NCBI GenBank assembly: GCA_029465975.1
Contig: CM055754.1
Coordinates: forward strand, 8,449,264-8,513,263
DNA: 64,000 bases
DNA from: Dallia pectoralis
Lineage: Eukaryota; Chordata; Actinopteri; Esociformes; Umbridae
Reading direction: 5' to 3'
Part shown: piece by piece, positions 46,380-57,806 of the stretch
How positions within the stretch are numbered: the stretch's first letter is position 1
How the letters are laid out: every line of letters starts with the position of its first letter
Made by a program: the position numbers and the translations under genes
Notes under the pieces: model-generated
Database searches by the model: none
What the model saw: the letters and a program-made list of their open reading frames with translations, nothing else
Told to the model about the DNA's origin: nothing

Positions 46380-46660
46380 TAGCTGATATTTCTATTTATT
46401 CCTCTGCAGCCCAGGTTTATTTAGAGCCTGTTGGCACGGTGAACCCATCTCACTTTGGTAATTAAGCCTGTTGATACTTTATGCTTACCTGCAATTATAC
46501 CATTATAATGAACAGTATTGCTAGGGATAGAGAGGCAACGCCAGGTCAGGGAGAGGCAACCAAGCATTGGTGTTTTAATAGACACTTAAATACTCTTAAT
46601 TAAGCTCCCAGTAATGAAAGTGCACGCTGGAAATATCCACGGTTTCAGGCACGGCAGGTC
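46380..46660. promoter_or_regulatory. Candidate conserved noncoding element
   Basis: A unique block with GGTAATTAAGCC, TGCAATTATACC, CATTATAATG and CTTAATTAAGCTCC, plus a repeated GAGAGGCAAC phrase (46532 and 46551). Dense TAATTA cores suggest a homeodomain-responsive element. Inference only. Confidence 0.25.
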
Positions 46661-47739
46661 GGCGGCAACCGGGCGAGAGGGCTCAGAAAAAGTAAGCCGA
46701 CATTTCTTAACTATGCCGTTTCATGGTGTTTCTTGGTGTGTTTTATTTTTAGGGGAAGACAATTGTCGTACAGTGCCCTGAGGAAAATCTCAGCGTCGTG
46801 TCCTCGTTAGCTGTGGTGATCTTGGCAGCTGCTCACCTCTCAAGACTGGCCTTAGGTTTTGTCAACGGCATGACAGGTTCCTACCTGCTCCCGGTGGCTA
46901 GGTGACTTCACCGCATGGTGGCGTGGGCTAATCTGAAGAGTACAGGAGAAATGAGAAACGCGTGTGGAAATATGGTCCTGTGATTGGTTGGACTGCCTCT
47001 GGTTAATTTGCCACCATTGTCAGCATAGCGCTACTTATCTCATACCAGTTTCGCTTCACCTGCCAGTGCCAAGTCCAGACACCATTATTGGCAACCTTGA
47101 TACAGAACACCAAATGACGAGCAGAGATACACTGAAGATGTTCATATTTTAGGCTAACTCAGCTCAAAATTGCTCAAAATCTTTTTGTTGGCGTTCATGC
47201 AGAATCTTTCCTGCTTCTTTGTCTGTGTTTACAGAATTGCCGTCTTCGATTTCATGACCAATTAATGATTACTTTGTGTATATTCATTAGTGTTAGGGAA
47301 TATTGTCTTTCTCTCAGTTTCACCTGTGATCTAGTCTAAGGGAGTCCGGACATGTAACTGGGTTTTGGCCAGAAAAAGAATGATGTTCAACCACTGGAAA
47401 AAATGAATACTATTTAATTCATTTAGTGCAAAATGTTAAATGTGGCTAGACAGCTCTACATATACACCTTTTATCAAAGGACTGTGTTGTTCCTCCAACA
47501 AGTGTTGAGTGCTGCAATTTTTTTAGACGATGTAAGAACACAATAATTATAAAAAATCAGTTTTTATATATTTTTTTAACATGTCGTGTTAGTACAATAA
47601 TATCATTTTGCAAACTAGTTTTGCAGAAATTAAGCAACGGCCCAGTTCTTGTCTTTCATTTAACTAGTTATATTCTAAATACCAAATCATTGAGGCGACA
47701 GTACGTCAGTGCTCTTAACACTGTTCCTTCCTTGTCCCT

Positions 47740-48070
47740 CCGGTGGTAACCTCCTGTTCCGTACTTATCGTACCATGCGATAAGCACCATTGGTTTAGCT
47801 CACGGTTTCCTTGCATTCGTTGTCACCTGCACGCCGTGCTACCTGGGTTATTACGATTCCTCGACTGGGCTTTGAGATAGTGGTGTGATAACAGTCATTA
47901 GGACAGCTGTGGGAGGAAAGCCATGCTTATTAGAGGAGCATAGAGACTTGGTGGAAAACAAACACTTCATTATCAACTGCCGGTGCTGGGCAAAATGCAA
48001 ATACAATAGAAATGGAAAAGCTCTCGTCTGTGGTATCCAAGCCATTATAGCATCCTACAATTGGTTCTGC
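47740..48070. promoter_or_regulatory. Candidate conserved noncoding element
   Basis: Repeat-free, moderately GC-rich sequence with TAACAGTCATTAGGACAG and an octamer-like ATGCAAAT (47995). Opposed short open frames have no known domain. Conservation is unverified. Confidence 0.2.
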
Positions 48071-48678
48071 CAGTGAGTCCATCTCTATGTGATAGTAATC
48101 AATTTATGTTTAATAAATTGGTTGCTTTCACACAGACGACTCAGTTGGGGGTGCGTGGGGTGGAAGTTGGAAGTGCGATCAAATTGATTGCATTGTCATC
48201 TGTATCTATTTTAGAACATGAGTAGGAGTGTATTCAATAGCTGTTAAATGTTATTGCTGAACTTTTGTTTTATGGTTTTCTCTCATTTCTATGCTCTAAC
48301 CATCTCCGGAGTCAATGTTTAAACACAGCACTGTGAGTGATTACCTCAGCAGATGTGAACTGACACCAATGTGTACCTCGGACCGTTCTTAGAAATCAAG
48401 CAGTTTGTGAATGAAATGTGCATTTAATTAAATTTTGTATACATTGGAGGAAAAGGATTTGGTGTGACATTAGTCCTTTCTGGTTTCATGTAAACCCTGC
48501 ACCATGTTTCATGTGAAAACATTGGCATATTATTTTCTAGCACATTTTCTTTAAGAACAGGTTGGGTTTTCTATAATTTTCTGTATGAGTAAAAGTGGAC
48601 TGGATCCAACTGATTTAAAAAAAGAAAAAAATAGAAACATTGGATTTTATTTAGCTTATGCTTTTAGCCTTTGTCCAA

Positions 48679-49176
48679 TGTCAGGGTTTGCCATAGACGC
48701 AGAGACAGGACACAGGCACAGAGTTCCGGTATATATGGTTTTATTCATAATATTCTCCAGAATACAGGTGGCCAACAGAGAAGAAAAACACAAGCAGGCA
48801 GGCAGGATGAAAAACAAGCAGGCAGGATAAATGCGGCAGGAAACGACCTATAGGCAACTGTAGACAAATAATGAAAAGCGAAACTTACTACAAAACACCA
48901 GTAATACAAAGTGGCAGGAAACAAACAGGCATATGGCAAATGATGATGTCAACTGAATGACAAACGCTAACTGAATGACACAACAAAACAACATACCTGT
49001 AGACATACCCACACCTGGTCCACGAACACAACAGACATGTATAGGGAACTAAACCAAACACAGGTGAAACAAATGGGAACCAAATTAGAACTGAAAAGTA
49101 CCGGGACAAAATACTAACAATGACACACAAGGATCGGGAGATGCCGGTACAAGACAAGACCTGGAAAAACATGACA
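48679..49176 (-). mobile_element. Solo LTR (498 bp)
   Basis: Starts TGTCAGGG and ends CATGACA on the plus strand (TG...CA ends, imperfect inverted). Flanks TCCAA and CCCAA agree at four of five bases, as expected of an aged 5-bp target duplication. Read on the minus strand there is an AATAAA signal (48741-48746) near the 3' end. A small internal duplication of an AAGCAGGCAGGAT-type phrase lies at 48793-48828. No coding region. It is similar in architecture to the 8417 element, although the sequences are diverged. Confidence 0.7.
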
Positions 49177-49182
49177 CCCAAC

Positions 49183-49290
49183 CCTGTTCTCGGTGATCTA
49201 ATGTCTAGTAGGTTCACCTAAACCCCATTTCATTCAGCTAATTATTAGTATCATGTGAGCTAAAGTAGTTATTAATATACTGTATATGAC
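49183..49290. mobile_element. MITE-like fragment
   Basis: AACCCTGTTCTCGGTGATCT, then CTAGTAGGTTCACC and CAGCTAATTATTAG, resemble a common fish short element that reads CCTGTTCCTGGAGAGCTACC...CCTGTAGGTTTTCACTCC. Only one end is present. Identification is by memory of the family and is tentative. Confidence 0.4.
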
Positions 49291-49964
49291 TGCATCAAAT
49301 GTTTCCTATTATAGCCTATGTAACAGCAATTGACAACTGTAGATTTTTCAAGAACCCAACGTATCTTAGAAAACCATATTTCGGGTAATTTGGAACCAAG
49401 GCAAAATAGTTTTTCATTGAACCACGAATGGTTCTTCATGGATAAGAATTTTCATCATCATTTTGTTTCTAGTAATATTTCATTATGCTTCTTGGTTTAT
49501 CTACATTTGAATGAATCAAGGGATATCCAAAGCTGATTCCTGTCAACACCAATCAATTAATCAATCACATACATTTATTTTATAAAAGCCTTTTTACATT
49601 AGTAGTTGTCACAAGAGATTTTGCAGATACCCAGCCTGAAAAGCCTAAGAGCAAGCAACAACTGAGTTCATGCCCAGAAGGAAAAACTGTCTAGTAGGTT
49701 AATATTTATGAATAAACATAGAAAGGAACCATAATCTGAGGGGTGGCCAAAACCCTTTGTAATGAGATTCGATTATGCTTTGTGGACACAAATACGATGG
49801 TGCATAGATGATCTGAAATCAGTTTTAAATTTAAGGTAAATGTAATGGTTCATCATACGTAATATTTAGTGTTTCAGTACACCAAATTTACAGTGGTTCT
49901 TTTTAGATCTTATATTAGTTCTGAACGTAACCTTTATGAAATTATTGTTCCAACATCCCATATT

Positions 49965-50715
49965 TGTCACGATTGGTGAGTTGTTTCCACAAAGGGCTGT
50001 TGGACGGGTGCACGCGTAAAGTTTCGTTTTGGATCTGTTAACATTATAAGCACAGCTGGGCATAGTTAGCGATCAGCAGGGTGATCCACTTGGTATTTAA
50101 GTCACTGGGAAATGTCACCACTTTGCTTGTGATTATTTCTATGTCACACATTGTGGGTAGGTGAGTGTTTGTTTTATGTGGATACAGCGCTGTGTTGCGT
50201 TTTTGTAGTCGTCGCTTTATGTCAGCGCGCTTTATTTTCTCACAGTGCATATTTTGTTGTGTGTGTTTTAATTAAAATACCACGAATGGACTATCCAGCT
50301 CTGCACCTGGTTCTGTATCCAGCTCTGCACCTGGTTCTGTATCCAGCTCTGCACCTGGTTCTGTATCCAGCTCTGCACCTGGTTCTGTATCCAGCTCTGC
50401 ACCTGGTTCTGTATCCAGCTCTGCACCTGGTTCTGTATCCAGCTCTGCACCTGGTTCTGTATCCAGCTCTGCACCTGGTTCTGTATCCTGCTCTGCACCT
50501 GGTTCTGTATCCTGCTCTGCACCTGGTTCTGTATCCAGCTCTGCACCTGGTTCTGTATCCTGCTCTGCACCTGGTTCTGTATCCTGCTCTGCACCTGGTT
50601 CTGTATCCTGCTCTGCACCTGGTTCTGTATCCTGCTCTGCACCTGGTTCTGTATCCTGCTCTGCACCTGGTTCTGTATCCAGCTCTGCACCTGGTTCTGT
50701 AGGTCCCACATGCAT
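49965..50715 (+). mobile_element. LTR-like element containing a minisatellite
   Basis: Begins TGTCACGATTGGTGAGTTG, nearly the same first bases as the minus-strand start of the 8417 LTR (TGTCACGATTGGTGTGGTG). It then has a TATTTAAG TATA-like box (about 50094), a GGTAGGTGAGTGTT motif (50157) and an ATTAAAATACC region. The segment matching the LTR 3' part (ACTCTGCACATGGCTTC in the 8417 copy; GCTCTGCACCTGGTTCT here) is repeated 17 times. The right end is unclear: no clean GTGACA or target duplication was found, so the end given is approximate. Confidence 0.6.
50292..50700. repeat. Minisatellite, 24-bp unit, 17 copies
   Basis: Units of TATCCAGCTCTGCACCTGG plus TTCTG, with one variable position (CCAGC or CCTGC). 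In plus-strand order the types run eight A-type, two T-type, one A, five T and one A, with almost no other differences. The low divergence implies recent expansion or strong homogenisation. Twenty-four is divisible by three, so frames of about 147 codons on the minus strand and 183 on the plus strand stay open; these are by-products. Confidence 0.97.
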
Positions 50716-50779
50716 TTATTTCAACGTAAAAAATGGTTATCGAAATAAAGTATTTATTTTACTTTACTTTCTTCACATC

Positions 50780-51181
50780 TGTCATGACTTGACAGTGTAT
50801 GTGTGTTGAGGGTAAACCAAATGCAGAGCGGGATGACATTCGATGGGTCTCATTTTGTTTTTAAACAAACACAGAACGGAAAAACACCATAACCAACTCT
50901 GAAATTAAATTGCGCCACAAGCGACCTACTAAAATAACAAAACGAGTCTAACATACACATAACACAGACAACTCACCGGCATGAATGACTGATATTAAAC
51001 AATGACTCACAAACATGGGGAGACAGGGGGCAAACCTAAATCACTTACTCATTTATATATTGGACCTGGTGTCATGACAAGTCATGACAAGACAATGACC
51101 GAAACAGGGAATGGGTTCAGGGAGGTATGAAAACCCAGTGATCATGGGGGGTTGACACAAGTTCTTCAGCCTTCCGTGACA
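50780..51181 (-). mobile_element. Solo LTR (402 bp)
   Basis: Starts TGTCATGAC and ends CCGTGACA. Flanks ACATC and ACATT agree at four of five bases. On the minus strand a TATATAAATGAG box (about 51049-51060) is followed by a CGGTGAGTTG motif (50969-50978), the same order as in the 8417 and 55086 elements. A GTCATGACAAGTCATGACAA direct repeat lies near 51072-51091. No internal coding region. Confidence 0.72.
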
Positions 51182-52410
51182 ACATTTAGTTGTGTTCTAG
51201 ACTTTATTCATGACATTCAAAATCTCAAAAAGTTGTGAAGAATGTTTCTCAATGTTCTAATTTACTCACATGTTGACCTCAGCTAACCTTGCGGGCCTTT
51301 TGATGAGGTGAGCAGATCAGGACCTCCCTGCTGACAATGCCTCCCCACTCCTAGCCATTTGTTAGGTAGCAGCATGTCTGAAACCTCAACTGCACGTGAT
51401 CAGCTTGGTCATACAAAATGCCTTCAACCACTGCAAAACCTGGGTGACAATAAATGTAATTCTCACTGTTCACCTGGTTGTTCAGCTGATCTGGATTCAG
51501 CCTAAAGACTCTGGACACCAGCGTGTATTGAACTGGTGGTTAGCTGAACATGCACAAACATTAATGTTGCCCAAATAGGTCACATACTCATATAAACAAC
51601 AGCTAAAAAAATCCATGCCTTTTCATAATTTCTTTTCAGGTTCCAGCCTTAGAAGAGGATTTTTTTCAGCTTCTTTTGGGCCTGTAAAGTGGGTATCTGT
51701 ATAAACCCTCATGACGAATGCTGCCATAAAATGGGCTGTGTAAAATAAATAGAATTAATTGACACTAAAATGTGTGATATTGATGTGTCTTTGTGATAAC
51801 CTGTTGGTCATTTAACATCTTTCATCATTGCAAAATTCACCCAGAAATAGACAACAAACCACATTCTGACAGGAAGATTAACATTCTTTACTACTCACGC
51901 CAAAGAACAGATTTATGCGTGATTTAAAAATAAAACAAGAAACACTAAACGATGTATTTGATGTTATATTCTCAAATGTATTTTGGGACTTTTTTACCAG
52001 TCAAACGCTAATGAGTACTCAATTACCAGTTATATTAAACTGTAATAATGTTCTGTGGTCTGTGGCTAAAATACAGATGTAGCCTACTACTACATAGACT
52101 ACAACAGCCTATAGAGTCAAGTCCCTCTCAGAATCTCTTTTCCTCCATCTCCCACTGTGTTCCCTTCTCATCCGTTGTCTCTTAAATAAAACCAGCACAA
52201 ACAGACAGTACCGGTGGGGTCCGGAGTCAAATGGACCAGAAAACACTTTTCTATGTGATTTCGAGTGTGAGCTAGTGGAATTGTGGGAAATGTGAAATGT
52301 GCCAGAGAGGCTCCCCGTTGTGCAGTTAGCTCGGTCTTTGACGTATCGCACTGTAATGTGGCTGTTATCCATAATCGGCTTGTATTCAACCCGGCTCCGG
52401 TGCATAAAAA
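51182..52410. other. Unique noncoding sequence
   Basis: No gene, array or transposon was recognised. Overlapping open frames at 52109-52444 have no known domain. Confidence 0.35.
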
Positions 52411-52414
52411 TGTG

Positions 52415-52508
52415 ACAGACACACACATCACTAATCACACACACACATCACTAATCACACACATCACTAATCACACACACACACACACATACATACACAC
52501 ACACACAA
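52415..52508. repeat. Compound (CA)n repeat with ATCACTAATC inserts
   Basis: CA units interrupted three times by CATCACTAATCACACAC at 18-24 bp intervals, ending in a longer CA/CATA tract. Confidence 0.92.
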
Positions 52509-52689
52509 CATCATCTCGGGAAAACTAGCCACCTCCATAAATTACAGAGAAATAACTAAAGAACAAATGACTGAAGATTTATTAAAATGGTAGTTTAAAA
52601 TAACAATAATTTATAGTAGAGTGTGTTCTATAATTCATAGTCAAAACCATCTGAACAAGTTTGAAGCGCATTAAGTCTGAAATACCTGA

Positions 52690-53000
52690 AATACATGGGC
52701 GCATTTCTGGCACTGATATTGCATTCAGAGATGATGCCTGCATAGCGGGGCGATTACACTAAGCACACAGATTGTGATTCTTGCTGGAGTGGTCTGGAAT
52801 ATCATTACCGTGTAGCTCGGCTCTGGGTTTTAATTCATGGCTGATAATTTGCTCCCGAATTTCTCTGCTGATTAGAATTCTTTGTTGCACCAACAGTTTT
52901 TAATACAGTGTGAATTACCCACTGAGCTTGTTTTTACCACCCCGATCAGAGATGGAAATCCCCAGCCCCCAGGGTGAAATTAAACGAGGGAATGGGTAGA
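52690..53000. promoter_or_regulatory. Candidate conserved noncoding element
   Basis: A unique block with GGGGCGATTACACTAAGC, GGGTTTTAATTCATGGCTG, CTGATTAGAATTCTTTGTTG (a homeodomain core beside a SOX-like CTTTGTT) and ACCCCGATCAGAG. It has the word density I would expect of a developmental enhancer. It is the candidate I find most convincing in the window, but this is still inference. Confidence 0.3.
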
Positions 53001-53046
53001 GCGTGAGACTGAGAGGGGAAGAGAAATGGGGAGAAACAAGAAGGAT

Positions 53047-53070
53047 AGAGAGAGAGAGAGAGAGAGGCGT

Positions 53071-53100
<30 letters not shown>
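53047..53100. repeat. (GA)n microsatellite
   Basis: About twelve GA units, a GGCGTA interruption, then about twelve more. Purine-only on the plus strand. Confidence 0.95.
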
Positions 53101-53101
<1 letters not shown>

Positions 53102-53509
53102 TGTGTGAAATAAGAAGGTAAAAGAGGCGGCCGGTTGTTAGCTAGGGATTTGGCACAGGAAAGTATAATCTAAAAGTTGAAGTTTGTTTTTACTTTCATT
53201 CTAGGGTGCCATTGATCAAGAAGCTTATTGGCGTGTTAGGATTACGTTCCCGTATGTTTATTGTCCCTTCAGTTTGCTCACACATCCGCTTCAGTGGTTG
53301 GATATAACATAACCTATGTTTGCGTCCTATTTCTGAACACGCTAAATGAACACTGAACATGATAAATAAAACACATGAAAAAAAGCAATTAACCGCAAAC
53401 GAACGGTCAAACTCTGTTTAACAGTGGCAATGGAGTGACTGCCCAGAGGTGGATGTATGGTGAATTTCAATCATGTGATGTCTGTAAATAAATCACGTGA
53501 TCACAAATT

Positions 53510-53735
53510 ACTGCCAGAGTTGACAGTGCACGTCAGAGCAAAAATCTAGCTGAAGAAATTGCCAACTGGCCAAACTGAGCAATTTAGTCAGGTCTGACAG
53601 AGCTTGTGAGTTCCTGTGTGGAAACTCCTCAGTCAAAGGCAGTTGACAGGCTTCTTGGGATTTGCAAAAAGGCACTTTAGGACTGAAAGTGTAATCAAAC
53701 CAATTTGAAAGGACATCAAGAAAACATTTCAATAG
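53510..53735 (+). mobile_element. Tc1 remnant with multiple internal deletions
   Basis: Short pieces of the first Tc1 family in the correct order on the plus strand: GTTGACAGTGCACGTCAGAG (5' leader), GGCCAAACTGAGCAATTT, CTGACAGAGCTTGTGAGTTC, CTCCTCAGTCAAAGGCAGTT and GGGATTTGCAAAAAGGCAC. The intervening parts of the transposase gene and both terminal repeats are missing. The order and orientation match the elements at 7249 and 62451 read from their minus strands. Confidence 0.75.
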
Positions 53736-55085
53736 CCTATTACTCAGTTAATTAGGCATTGCCAAATGCTTTGGTAAAAAAGGTTTACCTAGTAAATACA
53801 AAAAATGGTAATAGATAACAGATTGCAAAGCTTCACTCCTGGTTTCTGAGCACTTTATTGTAACATCATTATTTCAACAAGGAACACAGACTGATTCAAA
53901 GGTCTCTTTTTCATCTGGACCTTGCCGGTACACATTAACACATACAGTCTAGAAACAATGATAAAGAAATTACACAAAACAGACAAAACTAAACGATCAA
54001 AGATAACACCAAAACCACAGCCGCAGATAGTTACATTTACACTGAGAGGTTATTTCCCAGATAGCACATATATATAAAGTGGACCAGGAGGATAGTGTGC
54101 GTCTCAAGTGTAAGTCGTATTCCATTACTAAGGAGGGCAGCAGCAACTCTGTGGAGATTGCAGAGGCCTCAATTGTAATCCATGCTTGAGACCTGCTTTT
54201 ATGATGTATCAGTATTATGCGGATTGGTGATGATAAATAAGAAATACGAAGACAAGAGCATGTCGTTCTCATCTCAAGGACAGCAAAGATCCACTCACAT
54301 GTGATGTAAATCACAGTTTGAGTACAGTAGCTGTGATGAACCTAAGTCAGGTGGATGCTTTTAAATTCATCTATTTGCATCAGGATTGTAACTTTTTGGC
54401 ATTTTGGGTTATTGACCAGCCATACTTTCCCAAATCCATATGACAACCTTGGTTTTTTCATTTCTGTATTCATCCATTCGTTCTTTATTTAGCAGTAAGG
54501 CCTGTGCTGAATCCTAAATGAACACCTTCGTCCACTCCACCCTTGGCCCTCCCTCGGTGCGTTTACCTGGATCTACAACATGCACAAGTGTCCCAAATGC
54601 AGAAGGAAGGAAAATGATCAAGACCCTTCCAGCAAGTGTATAACACTGCAGTCTTCACAAGCCAATTGGAATCCACCATTTCTTTTTCTGCTCGCACAAT
54701 TTCACAGCAAAATAAACATCGGTGCCTCGTCATGTGACAGGTGCATTTCCGGACTTGACACATTGACAACGGTCTAAATGCCTCCTAAATTAAATGTTCA
54801 ACGGTTAATGTGGGTCATTTCTTTTAAACTGTAGGAAATTATACAGTCCAACCAGCCTGCTTTAAAAGGCGGCCATTATTGGAACTATTGCCCCTGTAGT
54901 GCGAATACTTTTGCATAGCTAGACAGCCAGTAGCATTGAAAAGTTTTCAGACAAGACTTGACTTTTCTTGTATTTTACTGGAATCGTCCTCATCACACTA
55001 TTCATTTCTTTTTTGTTAGAGACATAAGAACATGAATCAGTATATACATATTAACATATCCATAAAGGAGGTGAGTTTTGCACAC
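53736..55085. other. Unique noncoding sequence
   Basis: No gene or transposon was recognised. Short opposed open frames at 54563-54777 include a C-x2-C-x-R run but no complete zinc finger. Confidence 0.35.
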
Positions 55086-55472
55086 TTTCACGTACCCTGG
55101 GAGTAGTGTGGTTGGAACCAGGCGGAGGTTGATATCACGTTAAATTTGGTTTTTATTCGAAGCAAAACCGACCACGATCTGCGAAAAACATATGTTTCTT
55201 TTACGCGAAAACCGCCGTAACTTTAAATTAAAGTGTGCTAGATAGCGACTACTGAATAAACACAGACACTCACCTATACGGAGAACTGACATTCAACAAC
55301 TATTCACAAGACATGAAAGCAGAAAGCAAACATTTAAACACTTCCTGGGTACTGATTGGGACCTGGTTTAGGGAGACAAGAGAAGGAAGTGAGTCTGGGG
55401 CTGCGTTCATGATAGTAGAGTCAAACCGGGTTACACAGGGTGAACACATTGGGTCTTTAGCTCACCCTGACA
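55086..55472 (-). mobile_element. Solo LTR (387 bp)
   Basis: The right end is CCCTGACA. The left end, TTTCACGTACCC, appears to be a mutated TGTCACG-type terminus. Flanks CACAC and CCCAC agree at four of five bases. On the minus strand there is a TTTAAATG-like box, an ATAGGTGAGTGTC motif (55264-55276) and an AATAAA signal (near 55150), in the same order as the 8417 LTR. No coding capacity. Confidence 0.65.
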
Positions 55473-57615
55473 CCCACATAGAGTGAAGGAAGAAATTATT
55501 TGATCTCCTGCTGATTTTGTACGTTTGCCCACTGACAAAGTCATGATCAGTCTAGAATATTATTGGAGGCCAACTACAAGAAACGTCTGACCTTCGTTAT
55601 GCCACCGAGTACAAAGTCATGTTCTGCAAAGCAGTCAAGTACTTATTTCACTGAGTAAAATGCAAATTAATTTATAACTTATTTGAAATGCATTATTCCA
55701 TATTGTGTTGTAATAATTCACGGAGGCTAATGTTTATGTTGACACACCGCACTCCGAGCTGTCGGTGTGCACACCAAAGAGATCTCGGCCACAGTTTGCC
55801 GGAGATTGGGATGTTTTTTACATTGAGGTAGTTGGTGTTGTGCATGTTAGCCAGTGGAACGAATAGATGACCAGAGTCATTAAGATCCGTATTTAACTAA
55901 CAACTTGTTAAAATAGCTAACCTACCGTTAAAGGCAGCGCAGTCACCAAGATGTGTCAAAGGAGTGCGTTCGAGGAAGTGTGTAGGGCGTAGGGGTCGGT
56001 TTGTGATTCACAAATATGGTTGTTTACCCTGGGCTACATCTCACTGAACCAGAGATAATGTGACATAAAAAAGAATAAAACCACATCAACCTGATCTTTT
56101 CTGGGCTTTGGAAAACACAGGTTTCACGTTTTATCTTGGCAGGCAGCCGTTTTTGGAGCTATGGATAGCGCCACTGGCCTACGCCATTATTTATCTGTGG
56201 CAAATGTCAGGCTAATTCCAGTCCTTTTATTCTCTGATACTGTTTGTCTTTCGCCCCTTGAAAGGGTTCTTGATGGAGGTAAATGAGAGGGAAAGAGAGA
56301 GAAAGAGAGTGAGAAAACAGTTCTACCTCTATTGGATCAATGGCGATGTGTTTACCTACCCGGGGACATGTTCACTCCATAATAATGCATCTCAAATGAC
56401 TTGTTGACCAAAAGCTTTTGTCCTGGTCACTTGTCAATCAGTCAGTCGCAGAGCACACGCGGCACTCTACGTGAAATGACATCCATCACGTTCCGGGGCA
56501 TGTTGGTCAGCGAGGTTGTCGCACACAAAGAGGACTTGTCAGGCCGGTGAGATTTTCCGTAATTAAGCTGAAAGGGGTCAGTTTCAGTGCAAACTGTGAA
56601 CCTCTTAGGTGTAAGTGGGGGACCCTGACCTTCCTTCGAATGGCTAGATTAGTCTTCAAAAGAACAACAGAGCCGAGTAAAAGGTTAATACAGGTGGAGG
56701 TGTCGGGAGATTGATGGTCCAGGCAACATTTGTTTTTAGACATTCTCTATATTTTAGGTTTACACGGTGATTAATGCAAGAACACATTCTGCATTTTTTT
56801 TTGAATATTTCCTCCACGTCATTTTCACCTCCGAATCACATTCTTTAATATGAAGATTAAGGCAAAGCAAAATCCTTACAGTCATAGACGGTGACTTCCT
56901 GGACATTTGCATATTCAGCTAATCCGACATCCACAGTTTAACGCCGTTCTCTATAATAACGGTTGGCCATTACCCCCACACACATAAGCCTGCTCAATAT
57001 ACAAGTGTATGCTTCCCTTTGTAACTAACAACCATTTTGTGTTTGGGTGCAGTTTTTATTTAATAAGGTTAGTGTCCTATTCAGTGTGCAACCATTCAGG
57101 CACTTACGAAAATGTAAAATATAGTTATACAATGCAGACGAACTGGCAGACATGGTAGCCACAGACAGGTAGGCAGCTGGCAGGGATGTGGACAGACAGG
57201 CAGGCTGCTGGACAAGACTGAAGATAGACAGACTGGTAGAATAGGAGGCAGACAAGTCGGCAGTTAAGTAGGACGAGAAAAACTTAACAAGAAAAAACAA
57301 TATTGCTTTGTTGCCAATGGCAGCCTGCAGTTCTATTGTCTGTCTTCAATTTGAGATTAAAACCTGTCAGCACTAAGCTAACGTGTAAAATCAGTACTAA
57401 CTCTATGATGAGCCACACTGTAAAAGTTTGAAAATGGTTCCACCATAAACATTTATTTTCTGAACATTTGTATAATGTAGGAAATGTTTAAGCATGCAAT
57501 GTACAAATAAGCACATTTCCTGAAACCACACATAATAGATAATGACAAAATGTTCTGATGTCCCATGCCCCAAAAAATATGTATAATTAAGTGTTATGTT
57601 TTTGAATGACTTTCT
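55473..57615. other. Unique noncoding sequence
   Basis: No gene was recognised. A short inverted repeat around 55744-55779 (GACACACCGCACTCC...GGTGTGCAC) and a run of GAGAGAAAGAGAG near 56290-56312 are the only local structures noted. Positions 57150-57250 repeat words such as GACAGGCAG and GGCAGACA without a fixed period. Confidence 0.35.
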
Positions 57616-57619
57616 ATTC

Positions 57620-57806
57620 CTTAAAGGGCCTTTGGGTCCTGGAGGTTGGTGGCTGGAAGGGGTCGTAGCATGGCTGGAGCTGGTGTTGTGGCTGTAGCTC
57701 CAGGGCTTTGTCTTCCCCTGGCTGAAGCCCCGGAGCAGTGGGTGGCGGTTGTTGCGGCACCAGGGCCGTGGGTGTTCTCTCTGCGTTCCTCCTTCATCTC
57801 GTTAGC
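57620..57806 (-). repeat. Dispersed repeat, copy 2 (first copy at 10.8 kb)
   Basis: The reverse complement matches 10764-10955 along almost its full length, with scattered substitutions and a few small indels (for example around the CACAGCTCCGGGC / CACCCACTGCTCC segment). It ends at both sides in unrelated AT-rich sequence (TTCCTTAAAGGG on the left, GTTAGCCCTTAAG on the right), so the shared unit seems to be about 190 bp. Confidence 0.8.

Larger units (their letters stand above)
45319..48678. other. Mostly unique noncoding sequence
   Basis: No gene was recognised. Two sub-blocks are candidates for conserved elements and are listed separately (46380-46660 and 47740-48070). Confidence 0.35.

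Noticed and set aside
50151..50715. 147-183 codon open frames with 8-residue repeats
   Set aside because: They come from a 24-bp minisatellite in an LTR-like element and are open on both strands.
54563..54777. Zinc finger peptide with CPKC motif at about 54589
   Set aside because: A single C-x2-C pair with no second pair of metal ligands in the frame; chance.
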